Made by a program: the position numbers and the translations under genes. Shown here in pieces: positions 1 to 6,784 of a stretch of 64,000 bases of DNA. The notes beneath the pieces were generated by a model. That model made no database searches. It saw nothing but the letters and a program-made list of their open reading frames with translations, and was not told where the DNA came from. This DNA is from Streptomyces griseoluteus (lineage in GTDB: Bacteria > Actinomycetota > Actinomycetes > Streptomycetales > Streptomycetaceae), in contig JOBE01000015.1 of the NCBI GenBank assembly GCA_000717735.1, forward strand, positions 1-64,000. The letters run 5' to 3'. Position 1 is the stretch's first letter. Each line of letters opens with the position of its first letter.

Positions 1-2
1 GG

Positions 3-101
3 TCGGGGTCGGGGTCGGGGTCGGAGACGGGCGCGGAGGCTTCGGGGTCGGGTTCGGGGTCCGCCTCGGGGTCGGGTTCGGCCTCGGGGGGTCATAATTG
101 A
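3..101 (+). CDS. C-terminal tail of a Ser/Gly-rich protein (partial)
   Basis: Reading frame 3 from the left edge stays open and ends at TGA 99-101. It encodes alternating Ser-Gly with a few Ala, Glu and Thr. Codons are TCG, GGG, GCC and GAG, the usual choice of this genome, which favours this frame over the Gly-Val frame (stop 95-97) and over an Arg-Pro frame on the other strand (ATG at 95). Only a low-complexity tail is visible, so no function can be given. The repeat could also be non-coding. Confidence 0.35.
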   Translation, partial: SGSGSGSETGAEASGSGSGSASGSGSASGGHN

Positions 102-112
102 GCGGGCCCTGA

Positions 113-128
113 CTGAGCGCTCGCTTAG
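113..128. promoter_or_regulatory. TetR-type operator-like palindrome upstream of thiolase
   Basis: CTGAGCGCTCGCTTAG is an imperfect 16-bp palindrome with AGCG-CT-CGCT at its centre. It lies about 100 bp upstream of the thiolase start, in the only intergenic space before that gene. The shape resembles operators of TetR-family regulators of acyl-CoA metabolism. No regulator gene is visible here. Confidence 0.4.
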
Positions 129-227
129 AAAAGAGGCCCGCGTCACACTGTCAGAGCGGTGACCCCTGCGGTACGTACGGGTAACTTCCCTTTCAGTCCG
201 CCCACTCCGCACCCTCATGGAGCCGTG

Positions 228-1448
228 ATGCCCGAAGCCGTGATCGTCTCGACCGCCCGTTCGCCCATCGGCCGGGCCTTCAAGGGCTCCCTCAAGGACC
301 TGCGGCCGGACGACCTCACCGCGACCATCGTCCAGGCCGCCCTGGCGAAGGTGCCGGAGCTCGACCCGCGCGACATCGACGACCTGATGCTGGGCTGCGG
401 TCTGCCCGGCGGCGAGCAGGGCAACAACCTCGGCCGGATCGTCGCCGTGCAGATGGGCATGGACCACCTGCCGGGCTGCACGGTCACCCGCTACTGCTCC
501 TCCTCGCTGCAGACCTCCCGCATGGCGCTGCACGCGATCAAGGCCGGCGAGGGCGACGTCTTCATCTCGGCCGGTGTCGAGATGGTGTCCCGCTTCGTGA
601 AGGGCAACTCGGACTCCCTGCCCGACACGCACAACCCGTTCTTCGCCGAGGCCGAGGCCCGTACCGCCGAGGTCGCCGCCTCCGAGGGCTCCACCTGGCA
701 CGACCCGCGCGAGGACGGCATCGTCCCTGACGCGTACATCGCGATGGGCCAGACCGCCGAGAACCTGGCCCGCTGGAAGGGCATCAGCCGCCAGGAGATG
801 GACGAGTTCGGCGTCCGCTCGCAGAACCTCGCCGAGCAGGCCATCAAGAACGGCTTCTGGGAGCGCGAGATCACCCCGGTGACGCTCCCGGACGGCACGG
901 TCGTCTCCGGGGACGACGGCCCGCGCGCCGGCGTCACCCTGGAGGGCGTGCAGGGCCTGAAGCCGGTGTTCCGCCCCGACGGCCTGGTCACCGCCGCGAA
1001 CTGCTGCCCGCTGAACGACGGCGCCGCCGCGCTCGTCATCATGTCGGACACCAAGGCCCGCGAGCTGGGCCTGACCCCGCTGGCCCGGATCGTCTCCACC
1101 GGCGTCTCCGGCCTCTCCCCCGAGATCATGGGCCTCGGCCCGGTCGAGGCGTCGAAGCAGGCCCTCCAGCGCGCCGGCCTGACCATCGGCGACATCGACC
1201 TCGCCGAGATCAACGAGGCCTTCGCCGCCCAGGTCATCCCGTCCTACCAGGACCTGGGCCTCGACCTGGACAAGGTGAACGTCAACGGTGGCGCCATCGC
1301 CGTCGGCCACCCCTTCGGCATGACGGGCGCCCGCATCACCGGCACCCTGATCAACAGCCTCCAGTTCCACGACAAGCAGTTCGGCCTGGAGACCATGTGC
1401 GTGGGCGGCGGCCAGGGCATGGCGATGGTCATCGAGCGCCTGAGCTGA
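228..1448 (+). CDS. Acetyl-CoA C-acyltransferase (thiolase)
   Basis: A thiolase of 406 residues, the usual family length. It condenses or cleaves acyl-CoA with CoA in fatty-acid metabolism in the cytosol. The nucleophilic cysteine is Cys90 in [11 protein letters not shown]. The C-terminal catalytic pair is His361 in [11 protein letters not shown] and Cys391 in MCVGGGQG. The start is ATG 228, with GGAG at 219-222; an upstream ATG at 159 would add 23 residues absent from thiolases. The gene stands alone. An operator-like palindrome lies upstream, and its last codons form the beginning of a 101-bp tandem repeat. Whether it is degradative (FadA-like) or biosynthetic cannot be told from sequence alone. 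Confidence 0.93.
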   Translation: MPEAVIVSTARSPIGRAFKGSLKDLRPDDLTATIVQAALAKVPELDPRDIDDLMLGCGLPGGEQGNNLGRIVAVQMGMDHLPGCTVTRYCSSSLQTSRMALHAIKAGEGDVFISAGVEMVSRFVKGNSDSLPDTHNPFFAEAEARTAEVAASEGSTWHDPREDGIVPDAYIAMGQTAENLARWKGISRQEMDEFGVRSQNLAEQAIKNGFWEREITPVTLPDGTVVSGDDGPRAGVTLEGVQGLKPVFRPDGLVTAANCCPLNDGAAALVIMSDTKARELGLTPLARIVSTGVSGLSPEIMGLGPVEASKQALQRAGLTIGDIDLAEINEAFAAQVIPSYQDLGLDLDKVNVNGGAIAVGHPFGMTGARITGTLINSLQFHDKQFGLETMCVGGGQGMAMVIERLS

Positions 1449-1655
1449 GCCGTAGCGGAGGGTAGGGGGCGCCTGAGGCACGAAGGCGGCACCTGCCCGC
1501 AGCGGTGGCGAAGCTCAGCGCGACCAGAAGAGGCGAGCGCCTGAGCTGAGCCGTAGCGGAGGGTAGGGGGCGCCTGAGGCACGAAGGCGGCACCTGCCCG
1601 CAGCGGTGGCGAGGCTCAGCGCGACCAGAAGAGGCGAGCGCCTGAGCTGAGCCGA
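1433..1655. repeat. 101-bp tandem repeat, two full copies plus a partial third
   Basis: Copies start at 1433, 1534 and 1635. The first two full units differ by one base (gcgaagctc versus gcgaggctc), and the third stops after about 21 bases. The first unit begins inside the thiolase coding end (codons for Glu-Arg-Leu-Ser-stop), so the gene terminus was duplicated with the spacer. The unit holds short inverted segments (GAGCTGAGC against GCTCAGC) that could fold. Confidence 0.9.
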
Positions 1656-1679
1656 CGCCTGAGCTGGCCCGGCGGCCGA

Positions 1680-1723
1680 GCTGAGCCGGCGGCTCAGCCG
1701 ACCGGGCGCCTCTCCTGGCGCCC
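1680..1723 (+). terminator. Tandem hairpins after thiolase
   Basis: A perfect 8-bp hairpin lies at 1680-1698 (GCTGAGCC, loop GGC). A 7-bp hairpin follows at 1704-1723 (GGGCGCC, loop TCTCCT). No T tract follows, which is common for Streptomyces terminators. Confidence 0.5.
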
Positions 1724-1758
1724 CCGGCGTCAACCGTCCCGCGTCCGAGCCGTGACCG

Positions 1759-1802
1759 AATCTCCCCCAGGATGTGACCTACATCCCGGGGGAGATTGTT
1801 TT
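1759..1802 (+). terminator. Long hairpin with T-rich tail
   Basis: Arms AATCTCCCCC (1759-1768) and GGGGGAGATT (1788-1797) enclose a second paired segment GGATGT/ACATCC. This gives a 16-bp stem with one mismatch and a GACCT loop. TTGTTTT follows at once, so it looks like a classical intrinsic terminator on the plus strand. It lies 148 bp before the next gene and may either end thiolase transcripts or act as an attenuator. Confidence 0.7.
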
Positions 1803-1944
1803 CGCAGGTCAGCACGGTTTTGGGACTAAACACCTGGCAGAAATACCTGTCCAATTCGTGACGTAATGCACTGACAGCGGGCCCCGGCTCAGGACAAGCT
1901 GATGTAGGAAGTCGGGGGATCGACTCGGAATCGGGAGTTCGTCA

Positions 1945-2796
1945 GTGAGCACCATGCCTCTTGCCCTGCTGCTGACCACGGCCGCTGCCACGGCCGTGGG
2001 CGCTGCCGCCCTGCACGCCGTCCACGGTCTCCGCAAGCAGGTCACCGCCCTGCGGAGCGAACTGGCGGCCGGGCACGGCGTCACCGTTCCCGCGGCCCGC
2101 GCCACGCCCGCCGCCGAGATACGGGCCGCGGTCGCGGAGGCGCTGGCCGAGGAGCGCGAGCGCGAGCTCGCCGAGGCGCGGGCCTTCTGGGCCGCGCAGG
2201 AGGCCAGGGACGCGGCCGACGCCCCCTCCCTGCTCGGCGGCCTCGGCGGTCCGGCCGACGACGGCGCCTTCTTCGTGCCCCGCCAGGCCGACTTCGTGGG
2301 CCTGGAGGCGATGGCCCTGGAGGCCATGGAGGCGGAGGCGGCCTCGCTCGACGGTGCCGACCCGCTCGACGCCCTCGACTCGTTCGACGCCCTCGACGAG
2401 TACCCGGAGGACTCGGCCGAGCTGGCGGCGGCCCGCCGCCGGCACCCCTCGCACCCGGACTTCGTGCCGGTGCAGACCCCCGTCGTCACCGACCACGAGC
2501 GGACGGTGGCCCGCCTCGAGGAGCTGGCGGACACCCGCACGGAGCTCACCGACGTGCGCCCGGGCCCGCTCGGCACGCTCGACGTGTACGTCTTCGCGGA
2601 CGGCACGACGCTCTGCATGACCCCGGGGCACCGCGAGACCGCGGAGCGCCTCGCGGAGGCCCTGCGCTCCGGTCGTACGCCGGTGCTGCTCGGCGGCTCG
2701 GGCGTCTCGGGCGCCTTCGCCCTCACGTTCTCGTACGGCGAGTCGGACGAGGAGAACGTCTACATCCTGGCGGACCGCGTCATCGCGTCCCTTTGA
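1945..2796 (+). CDS. Membrane-anchored conserved hypothetical protein
   Basis: A protein of 283 residues starting at GTG 1945, with GGGAG at 1933-1937. Residues 4-27 are a hydrophobic Ala/Leu/Val segment likely to anchor it in the membrane. A helical, Glu/Ala/Arg-rich stretch (about 55-95) looks like coiled coil. An acidic middle (about 110-165) leads into a C-terminal domain of about 100 residues containing TLDVYVFADGTTLCMTPGH. I do not recognise the family. Long antisense frames across this gene are shadows of its GC-rich third positions. Confidence 0.75.
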   Translation: MSTMPLALLLTTAAATAVGAAALHAVHGLRKQVTALRSELAAGHGVTVPAARATPAAEIRAAVAEALAEERERELAEARAFWAAQEARDAADAPSLLGGLGGPADDGAFFVPRQADFVGLEAMALEAMEAEAASLDGADPLDALDSFDALDEYPEDSAELAAARRRHPSHPDFVPVQTPVVTDHERTVARLEELADTRTELTDVRPGPLGTLDVYVFADGTTLCMTPGHRETAERLAEALRSGRTPVLLGGSGVSGAFALTFSYGESDEENVYILADRVIASL

Positions 2797-2929
2797 CATC
2801 GCGCCCCTCGCACCGCGCGGCGGAGCCGCACATGTCACTGTGGGACGCTGCGGCGGCCTCCGACCGCCGACCGCGGGAGAGCCCGGCCGTAAGGCGCCGG
2901 GCCCACGGCCACCGCGCATGGGCCGCGAC

Positions 2930-2948
2930 GGGCCGTACCCACCGGCCC
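2930..2948. terminator. Hairpin between convergent genes
   Basis: GGGCCG (2930-2935) pairs with CGGCCC (2943-2948) across a 7-base loop. It sits between the stop at 2796 and the convergent stop at 2963 and could serve both strands. The whole spacer is rich in short GC inversions, so the exact element is uncertain. Confidence 0.4.
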
Positions 2949-2962
2949 GGAGGGCGCGCCGG

Positions 2963-3292
2963 CTAGAGCCCCGCCCGCTCCGTCGCCTCACGTACCAGCC
3001 TCACGGCCTCACTCAGTTCCCCTCCGTGGGAATCCGAGGGGGCCGTTCGCAGGATTTCGGCCAGATCGTTCCCGGCGACGACCAGTTGGTCGGCCACGGT
3101 GAAGACCCCGGCGTCCGGCATGACCACCGGCTCCCGTTCCGGGTCCTCGGCGCGCTGCGCGCGGACCGCGAGCGCACGGGCCAGGCCGAGACCCTCGGCC
3201 GCCGCGCCCCGCTGGAGACGGCTCTGCGGGGCGGCCCGCAGCCGGTCGGCGAAGCGCTCGACGGCGGCGGTCAGTTCACTCGTATCGCGCAC
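2963..3292 (-). CDS. Small conserved hypothetical protein, 109 aa
   Basis: The start is GTG at 3292, with TAGGG a few bases upstream. The protein looks largely helical and has no signal peptide or membrane segment. Sequences such as ELTAAVERFADRLRAAPQ and VFTVADQLVVAGNDLAEIL suggest a small helical bundle. It is convergent with 1945-2796 and divergent from the DUF4287 gene at 3404. I do not recognise a family, so the function is unknown. Codon use is normal for the genome. Confidence 0.7.
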   Translation of the reverse strand: MRDTSELTAAVERFADRLRAAPQSRLQRGAAAEGLGLARALAVRAQRAEDPEREPVVMPDAGVFTVADQLVVAGNDLAEILRTAPSDSHGGELSEAVRLVREATERAGL

Positions 3293-3403
3293 CCTGTGAC
3301 CCTACGCGCCGTCCCCGGCCCCTTGCCAACGGCCCGCGCCTTGGGCACGGTGGCGGGAGGAGTACGAGGAGCAGCACACGGTACGACGCGTCCGGAGGCG
3401 CCG

Positions 3404-3634
3404 ATGTCCCACACATTCTCCGAAGAGACCCACCGCAACATGCTGGCCCGGATCCCTCGCCGCACCGGTCGTGAGATCGCCGACTGGATGCGCACCGTCG
3501 AGGAGGGCCCGTCCCTCCTCCGCTTCGAGGAGCGGGTGAACTGGCTCCGCGGGGCGCACGACCTGACGTACGGCCACGCGAAGGCGATCCTGCACGAGTA
3601 CGACCTGCGGCGGGCGGCGCGCAGACTGCTCTGA
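3404..3634 (+). CDS. DUF4287 domain protein, 76 aa
   Basis: A small soluble protein made almost entirely of the DUF4287 fold: RIPRRTGREIADW, then a Glu-rich helix, then HDLTYGHAKAILHEYDLRR. The family's function is not known to me. The start is ATG 3404, with GGAGG at 3394-3398 and good spacing; longer in-frame extensions upstream run into non-coding sequence. It converges on the broken alpha/beta-hydrolase gene that ends at 3659. Confidence 0.8.
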   Translation: MSHTFSEETHRNMLARIPRRTGREIADWMRTVEEGPSLLRFEERVNWLRGAHDLTYGHAKAILHEYDLRRAARRLL

Positions 3635-3658
3635 CCGGCCCGGGGCCCGCGCCGCGGC

Positions 3659-4057
3659 TCACTTCGCGTGCCGGCCGAGGAAGTCCCTGACGAGTCCGGC
3701 GATCTCCTCGCCGTGCGTCTCCAGGGCGAAGTGCCCGGCGTCCAGGAGATGGATCTCGGCGTCCGGCAGGTCGCGGGCGAAGGCCTCGGCGCCCACGGGC
3801 CCGAAGATCTCGTCACCGCGCCCCCAGGCCGCGAGCAGCGGCGGCCGGTGGGTGCGGAAGTACTCCTGGAAGGCCGGGTAGTCCTCCAGGTTGAACTGGT
3901 AGTCCCAGAAGAGCTGGAGCTGGATCTCCTTGTTGCCGGGCCGGTCGAGGCCGGCCTGGTCCAGGGTCCAGGTCTCGGGTGCGATCCGGTCGAGCCGGTC
4001 GTCGGGCACGCCGTGGGTGTACTGCCAGCGGGTGGCGTCGGCGTTCAGCAGCTCAAG
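3659..4057 (-). pseudogene. Alpha/beta hydrolase, N-terminal half missing
   Basis: Only the C-terminal part of an alpha/beta-fold hydrolase remains. It holds the acid region (LAAWGRGDEIFG) and the catalytic-His region (IHLLDAGHFALETHG), but not the nucleophile elbow or oxyanion loop. In-frame homologous-looking sequence runs upstream of the apparent GTG start at 4009 (ADATRWQYTHG) and stops near 4050. There it meets the remains of a TetR gene on the other strand. A full family member has about 290 residues, so well over half is lost. Confidence 0.75.
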
Positions 4058-4059
4058 CG

Positions 4060-4278
4060 GCTCCGTCGGTGGCCGCCGTCGCCCGCGACCACCAGGAGGC
4101 CCTGCGGACGTACTTCGCCGAGCAGACGGACGCCCTCGGCACCCCGCCCGTCCTCGCCGACCAGCTGGCCCTGCTCGCCAACGGCGCCATGGCCGTCGCG
4201 GGCATCACCGGCTCCGCCGAGCCGGCCGCGCGGGCGAAGGCGGCGGCCGTGGTCCTGCTCGACGCGGCGCGGCCCTGA
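4060..4278 (+). pseudogene. TetR-family regulator, DNA-binding half missing
   Basis: The last 70 or so residues of a TetR ligand-binding domain remain (VARDHQEALRTYF, ALLANGAMAVAGITGSAE, AARAKAAAVVLLDA). The helix-turn-helix and the start are absent. The fragment begins next to the 5' remnant of the hydrolase on the opposite strand. A single deletion therefore removed both starts and the shared divergent promoter. Reading through from an upstream ATG at 3979 passes through antisense hydrolase sequence and is unlikely to make a working protein. Confidence 0.7.
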
Positions 4279-4287
4279 GCACGCGGT

Positions 4288-4320
4288 AGGGCCCGCCCGG
4301 CACGAAGCCGGACGGGCCCT
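4288..4320. terminator. Bidirectional hairpin terminator
   Basis: AGGGCCCG (4288-4295) pairs with CGGGCCCT (4313-4320), and inside it CCGGC pairs with GCCGG, with one mismatch and a loop ACGAA. It lies between the TetR remnant and the convergent end of the Bax-inhibitor gene. Confidence 0.75.
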
Positions 4321-4339
4321 TCCTTCACGCGGTGAGGCG

Positions 4340-5245
4340 TCAGTCGTCGCCCTGCAGGATCGACAGCAGACGCAGCATCTCCAGGTAGATCCACACCAGG
4401 GTCATGGTGAGACCGAAGGCGGCCAGCCAGGCCTCCTCGCGCGGCGCGCCGTAGGTCACGCCGTCCTCGACCTGCTTGAAGTCGAGGGCGAGGAAGCAGG
4501 CGCCCAGGATGACGCCGACGACACCGAAGACGATGCCGAGACCGCCGCTGCGGAAGCCGAGGCCGTCGCCGCCCGCGAAGACGGAGAACAGCAGGTTGGC
4601 GACCATGAGGAGCATGAAGCCCATCGCGGCGGCCATCACGAAGCCGTAGAAGCGTCGGTTGACGCGGATCCAGCCGAGCTTGTAGGCGATCAGGACACCG
4701 GCGAAGACCGCCATCGTGCCCAGGACCGCCTGGATGACCACGCCGTCGGCGATGTACGTCGAGACGGCGGCCGAGATCACTCCGAGGAAGACGCCCTCGA
4801 AGGCCGCGTAGCCCAGGATCAGCGCGGGCGAGGCCTTGCGCTTGAAGGACTGCACGAGCGCCAGCACGAGGGCGACCAGGGCGGCGCCGATGGCGATGCC
4901 GTAGGACTTGCCCAGGTTGGCCGGGTCGACCGGCAGCAGGAACCAGGCCAGGGTGGCGGTGAGCACGACCGTACCGAGCGTCATGGCCGTACGGCTCACG
5001 ACGTCGTCGATCGTCATCACGTTGCCGCGGGCCTGCTGGGGCGCGCCCAGCTGCGTGTCCTGCGGGGCGTACGGGTTGGTCGCGTACGGGTTCGTCGCGC
5101 CCTCGGCGTACGGGTTGCCGGTGGCGTACGGGTTGGCGGTTCCTACGGCGGGGCCCCCGGCCTGCGGCTGCTGGCCGTTGAAGCCCGCGGTGCCGTTGTC
5201 GCGGCTGAACCCCCGTCGCGAGAAGACCGGGTTGCTGCTCCTCAT
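4340..5245 (-). CDS. Bax inhibitor-1/YccA family membrane protein
   Basis: An integral membrane protein of 301 residues in the BI-1/YccA-like family, with about seven hydrophobic helices from residue 95 to the end. The N-terminal 85 residues are cytosolic and carry four NPYA repeats (NPYATGNPYAEG and so on). The start is ATG 5245 because GGAGGAG sits 4-10 bases upstream; an in-frame codon at 5269 lacks such a site. The bacterial role is uncertain; family members are linked to ion leak or membrane stress. It stands alone between a terminator and the bldA region. Confidence 0.88.
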   Translation of the reverse strand: MRSSNPVFSRRGFSRDNGTAGFNGQQPQAGGPAVGTANPYATGNPYAEGATNPYATNPYAPQDTQLGAPQQARGNVMTIDDVVSRTAMTLGTVVLTATLAWFLLPVDPANLGKSYGIAIGAALVALVLALVQSFKRKASPALILGYAAFEGVFLGVISAAVSTYIADGVVIQAVLGTMAVFAGVLIAYKLGWIRVNRRFYGFVMAAAMGFMLLMVANLLFSVFAGGDGLGFRSGGLGIVFGVVGVILGACFLALDFKQVEDGVTYGAPREEAWLAAFGLTMTLVWIYLEMLRLLSILQGDD

Positions 5246-5442
5246 CTCACTCCTCCATGGCGGCCGCATGTGCGCGGCCTCTCGTCAAGAGTAATGCGTA
5301 GGCAAAAGAATCTCTCTAGTGCTCGGGGAGGATCTTTTCCGACCTGTTGCCATGGGGGCCTGGGGGGGCAGGGGCGGGACGGGGCCGCGAGGCCGGTCGC
5401 CGGACGGAGCGGCGGGGTGCGGAGAGGACCGAACGGCTTCCG

Positions 5443-5472
5443 CCGGGCCGCAGGCTCTCGCCTGGGGCCCGG
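5443..5472 (-). terminator. bldA terminator hairpin
   Basis: CCGGGCC (5443-5449) pairs with GGCCCGG (5466-5472), and inside it CAGGC pairs with GCCTG with a TCTC loop. The hairpin starts two bases beyond the encoded CCA end of the tRNA, as expected for its terminator. Confidence 0.7.
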
Positions 5473-5473
5473 G

Positions 5474-5558
5474 TGGTGCCCGGAACCGGACTCGAACCGG
5501 TACGGCCCGAAGGCCAGCGAGGTTTAAGCTCGCCGTGTCTGCATTCCACCATCCGGGC
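5474..5558 (-). tRNA. bldA: tRNA-Leu, anticodon TAA (bldA)
   Basis: An 85-base gene with encoded CCA. Acceptor arms GCCCGGA and TCCGGGC pair fully. The T arm contains GGTTCGAGTCC, and the long variable arm (TGGCCTTCGGGCCGT) marks a class II tRNA. The anticodon loop is CTTAAAC, so the anticodon is TAA (5526-5524), which reads the rare UUA codon. In Streptomyces this is the sole UUA-reading tRNA; it controls sporulation and antibiotic production because TTA-containing genes need it. A terminator hairpin abuts the 3' end. Confidence 0.96.
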
Positions 5559-5931
5559 GTCGCGTAGCTCCGCGTTGGCACATGAGCCTATCGGGGCGCG
5601 TCCCTCGTTCAGCGGAACATCGGCCCGATGTTGTCTTATTTTATTGACGCCTGAGGGTGCGTCAGTGCAGGTAGGGGCCTTTTCGCCGAACTGTGACAGG
5701 GGTCGCAGGCGCAAAGCCGCACCCCCTGGAATGACGAAAAGTCGTCGCACGAGTGTCAGGTCGGCGCGAAGCCGCTCTCGGGGCCCCCGTCATACCTCAG
5801 GAGGACGGAGCGGCCCTCCGGTCAGACTCGAGACTGCCTCGGGAACGGGCACGTGGACGGACGTCCCGGGCCGGAACGCTCGACACGATGGAGGGGTTCC
5901 CGCAACAACCCCGCAGTGACAGGAGTCCCTC
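5559..5931. other. Divergent control region between bldA and the ABC transporter
   Basis: A 373-bp gene-free region. It holds the bldA -10 candidate, a perfect palindrome AACATCGGcCCGATGTT at 5616-5632, and an inverted repeat TGACGC/GCGTCA at 5645-5664 that overlaps TTGACG (5644-5649). The latter may be a -35 box for the plus strand. AGGAGG at 5791-5799 is not followed by a convincing gene. The ABC operon start lies at 5932. Confidence 0.55.
5585..5590 (-). promoter_or_regulatory. Candidate -10 box of bldA
   Basis: Read on the minus strand this is TAGGCT, 27-32 bases upstream of the mature tRNA end. That places transcription start about 18 bases before the tRNA. The -35 region (near 5607-5613, reading GCTGAA/CTGAAC) is weak. 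Confidence 0.4.
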
Positions 5932-6702
5932 GTGACCACCACCCCCACCGTGTCCCGTGCCACCGCGGTGGCCGCCCGCGCCACGGATCTGTCGAAGATC
6001 TACGGACAGGGCGAGACCCAGGTGGTCGCCCTCGACCGGGTCAGCGTGGACTTCCGCCAGGGCGAGTTCACCGCGATCATGGGCCCCTCGGGCTCCGGCA
6101 AGTCGACGCTCATGCACTGCGTCGCCGGCCTGGACTCCTTCTCCTCCGGCTCCGTCCGGATCGGCGAGACGGAACTCTCCACCCTGAAGGACAAGCAGCT
6201 CACCCAGCTCCGCCGGGACAAGATCGGCTTCATCTTCCAGGCCTTCAACCTGCTGCCGACGCTGACGGCCCTGGAGAACATCACGCTCCCGATGGACATC
6301 GCGGGCCGCAAGGCCGACAAGCAGTGGGTCCAGCAGGTCATCGACATGCTCGGCCTCTCCGCCCGGCTCAGCCACCGCCCGACCGAACTCTCCGGCGGCC
6401 AGCAGCAGCGCGTGGCCGTGGCCCGCGCCCTCGCCTCACGGCCGGAGATCATCTTCGGTGACGAGCCGACCGGAAACCTGGACTCCCGCTCGGGCGCCGA
6501 GGTCCTCGGCTTCCTGCGCAACTCGGTACGGGAACTGGGCCAGACCGTCGTCATGGTCACCCACGACCCGGTCGCCGCCTCCTACGCGGACCGCGTGATC
6601 TTCCTCGCCGACGGCCGGATCGTCGACGAGATGCTCCACCCGACGGCGGACGGCGTGCTCGACCGCATGAAGGCCTTCGACGCCAAGGGCCGTACGAGCT
6701 GA
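5932..6702 (+). CDS. ABC transporter ATP-binding protein (MacB/LolD type)
   Basis: The 256-residue ATPase of an exporter or mechanotransmission-type ABC complex. It has Walker A GPSGSGKST (51-59), Q-loop FQAFNLLP (Gln103), signature LSGGQQQR (153-160), Walker B IIFGDE (173-178) and the switch His211. Start GTG 5932 has AGGAG at 5917-5921. It is followed after 82 bases by its permease and is divergent from bldA. A close paralogue occurs at 47720-48586. The substrate is unknown; families of this type handle lipoproteins, peptides or envelope stress. Confidence 0.93.
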   Translation: MTTTPTVSRATAVAARATDLSKIYGQGETQVVALDRVSVDFRQGEFTAIMGPSGSGKSTLMHCVAGLDSFSSGSVRIGETELSTLKDKQLTQLRRDKIGFIFQAFNLLPTLTALENITLPMDIAGRKADKQWVQQVIDMLGLSARLSHRPTELSGGQQQRVAVARALASRPEIIFGDEPTGNLDSRSGAEVLGFLRNSVRELGQTVVMVTHDPVAASYADRVIFLADGRIVDEMLHPTADGVLDRMKAFDAKGRTS

Positions 6703-6784
6703 CGCCGGAGGGGGTGTGTCGACACGACACCCCTCGCGCGACCCCGACCCTCCGTCCCGCCCCACCCTCCTTCAGGACACACCC

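Noticed and set aside
1..95. Minus-strand start (ATG at 95) of an Arg-Pro repeat protein
   Set aside because: It would use many CGA codons, unlike this genome; the plus-strand Ser-Gly frame has better codon use.
1433..1655. CRISPR array
   Set aside because: Units are adjacent 101-bp copies without variable spacers, so it is a tandem duplication. No CRISPR array was seen anywhere in the window.
1942..2991. Minus-strand frames of 305-349 codons opposite 1945-2796
   Set aside because: Poor codon pattern and low-complexity products; the plus-strand gene has a ribosome site and a normal membrane anchor.
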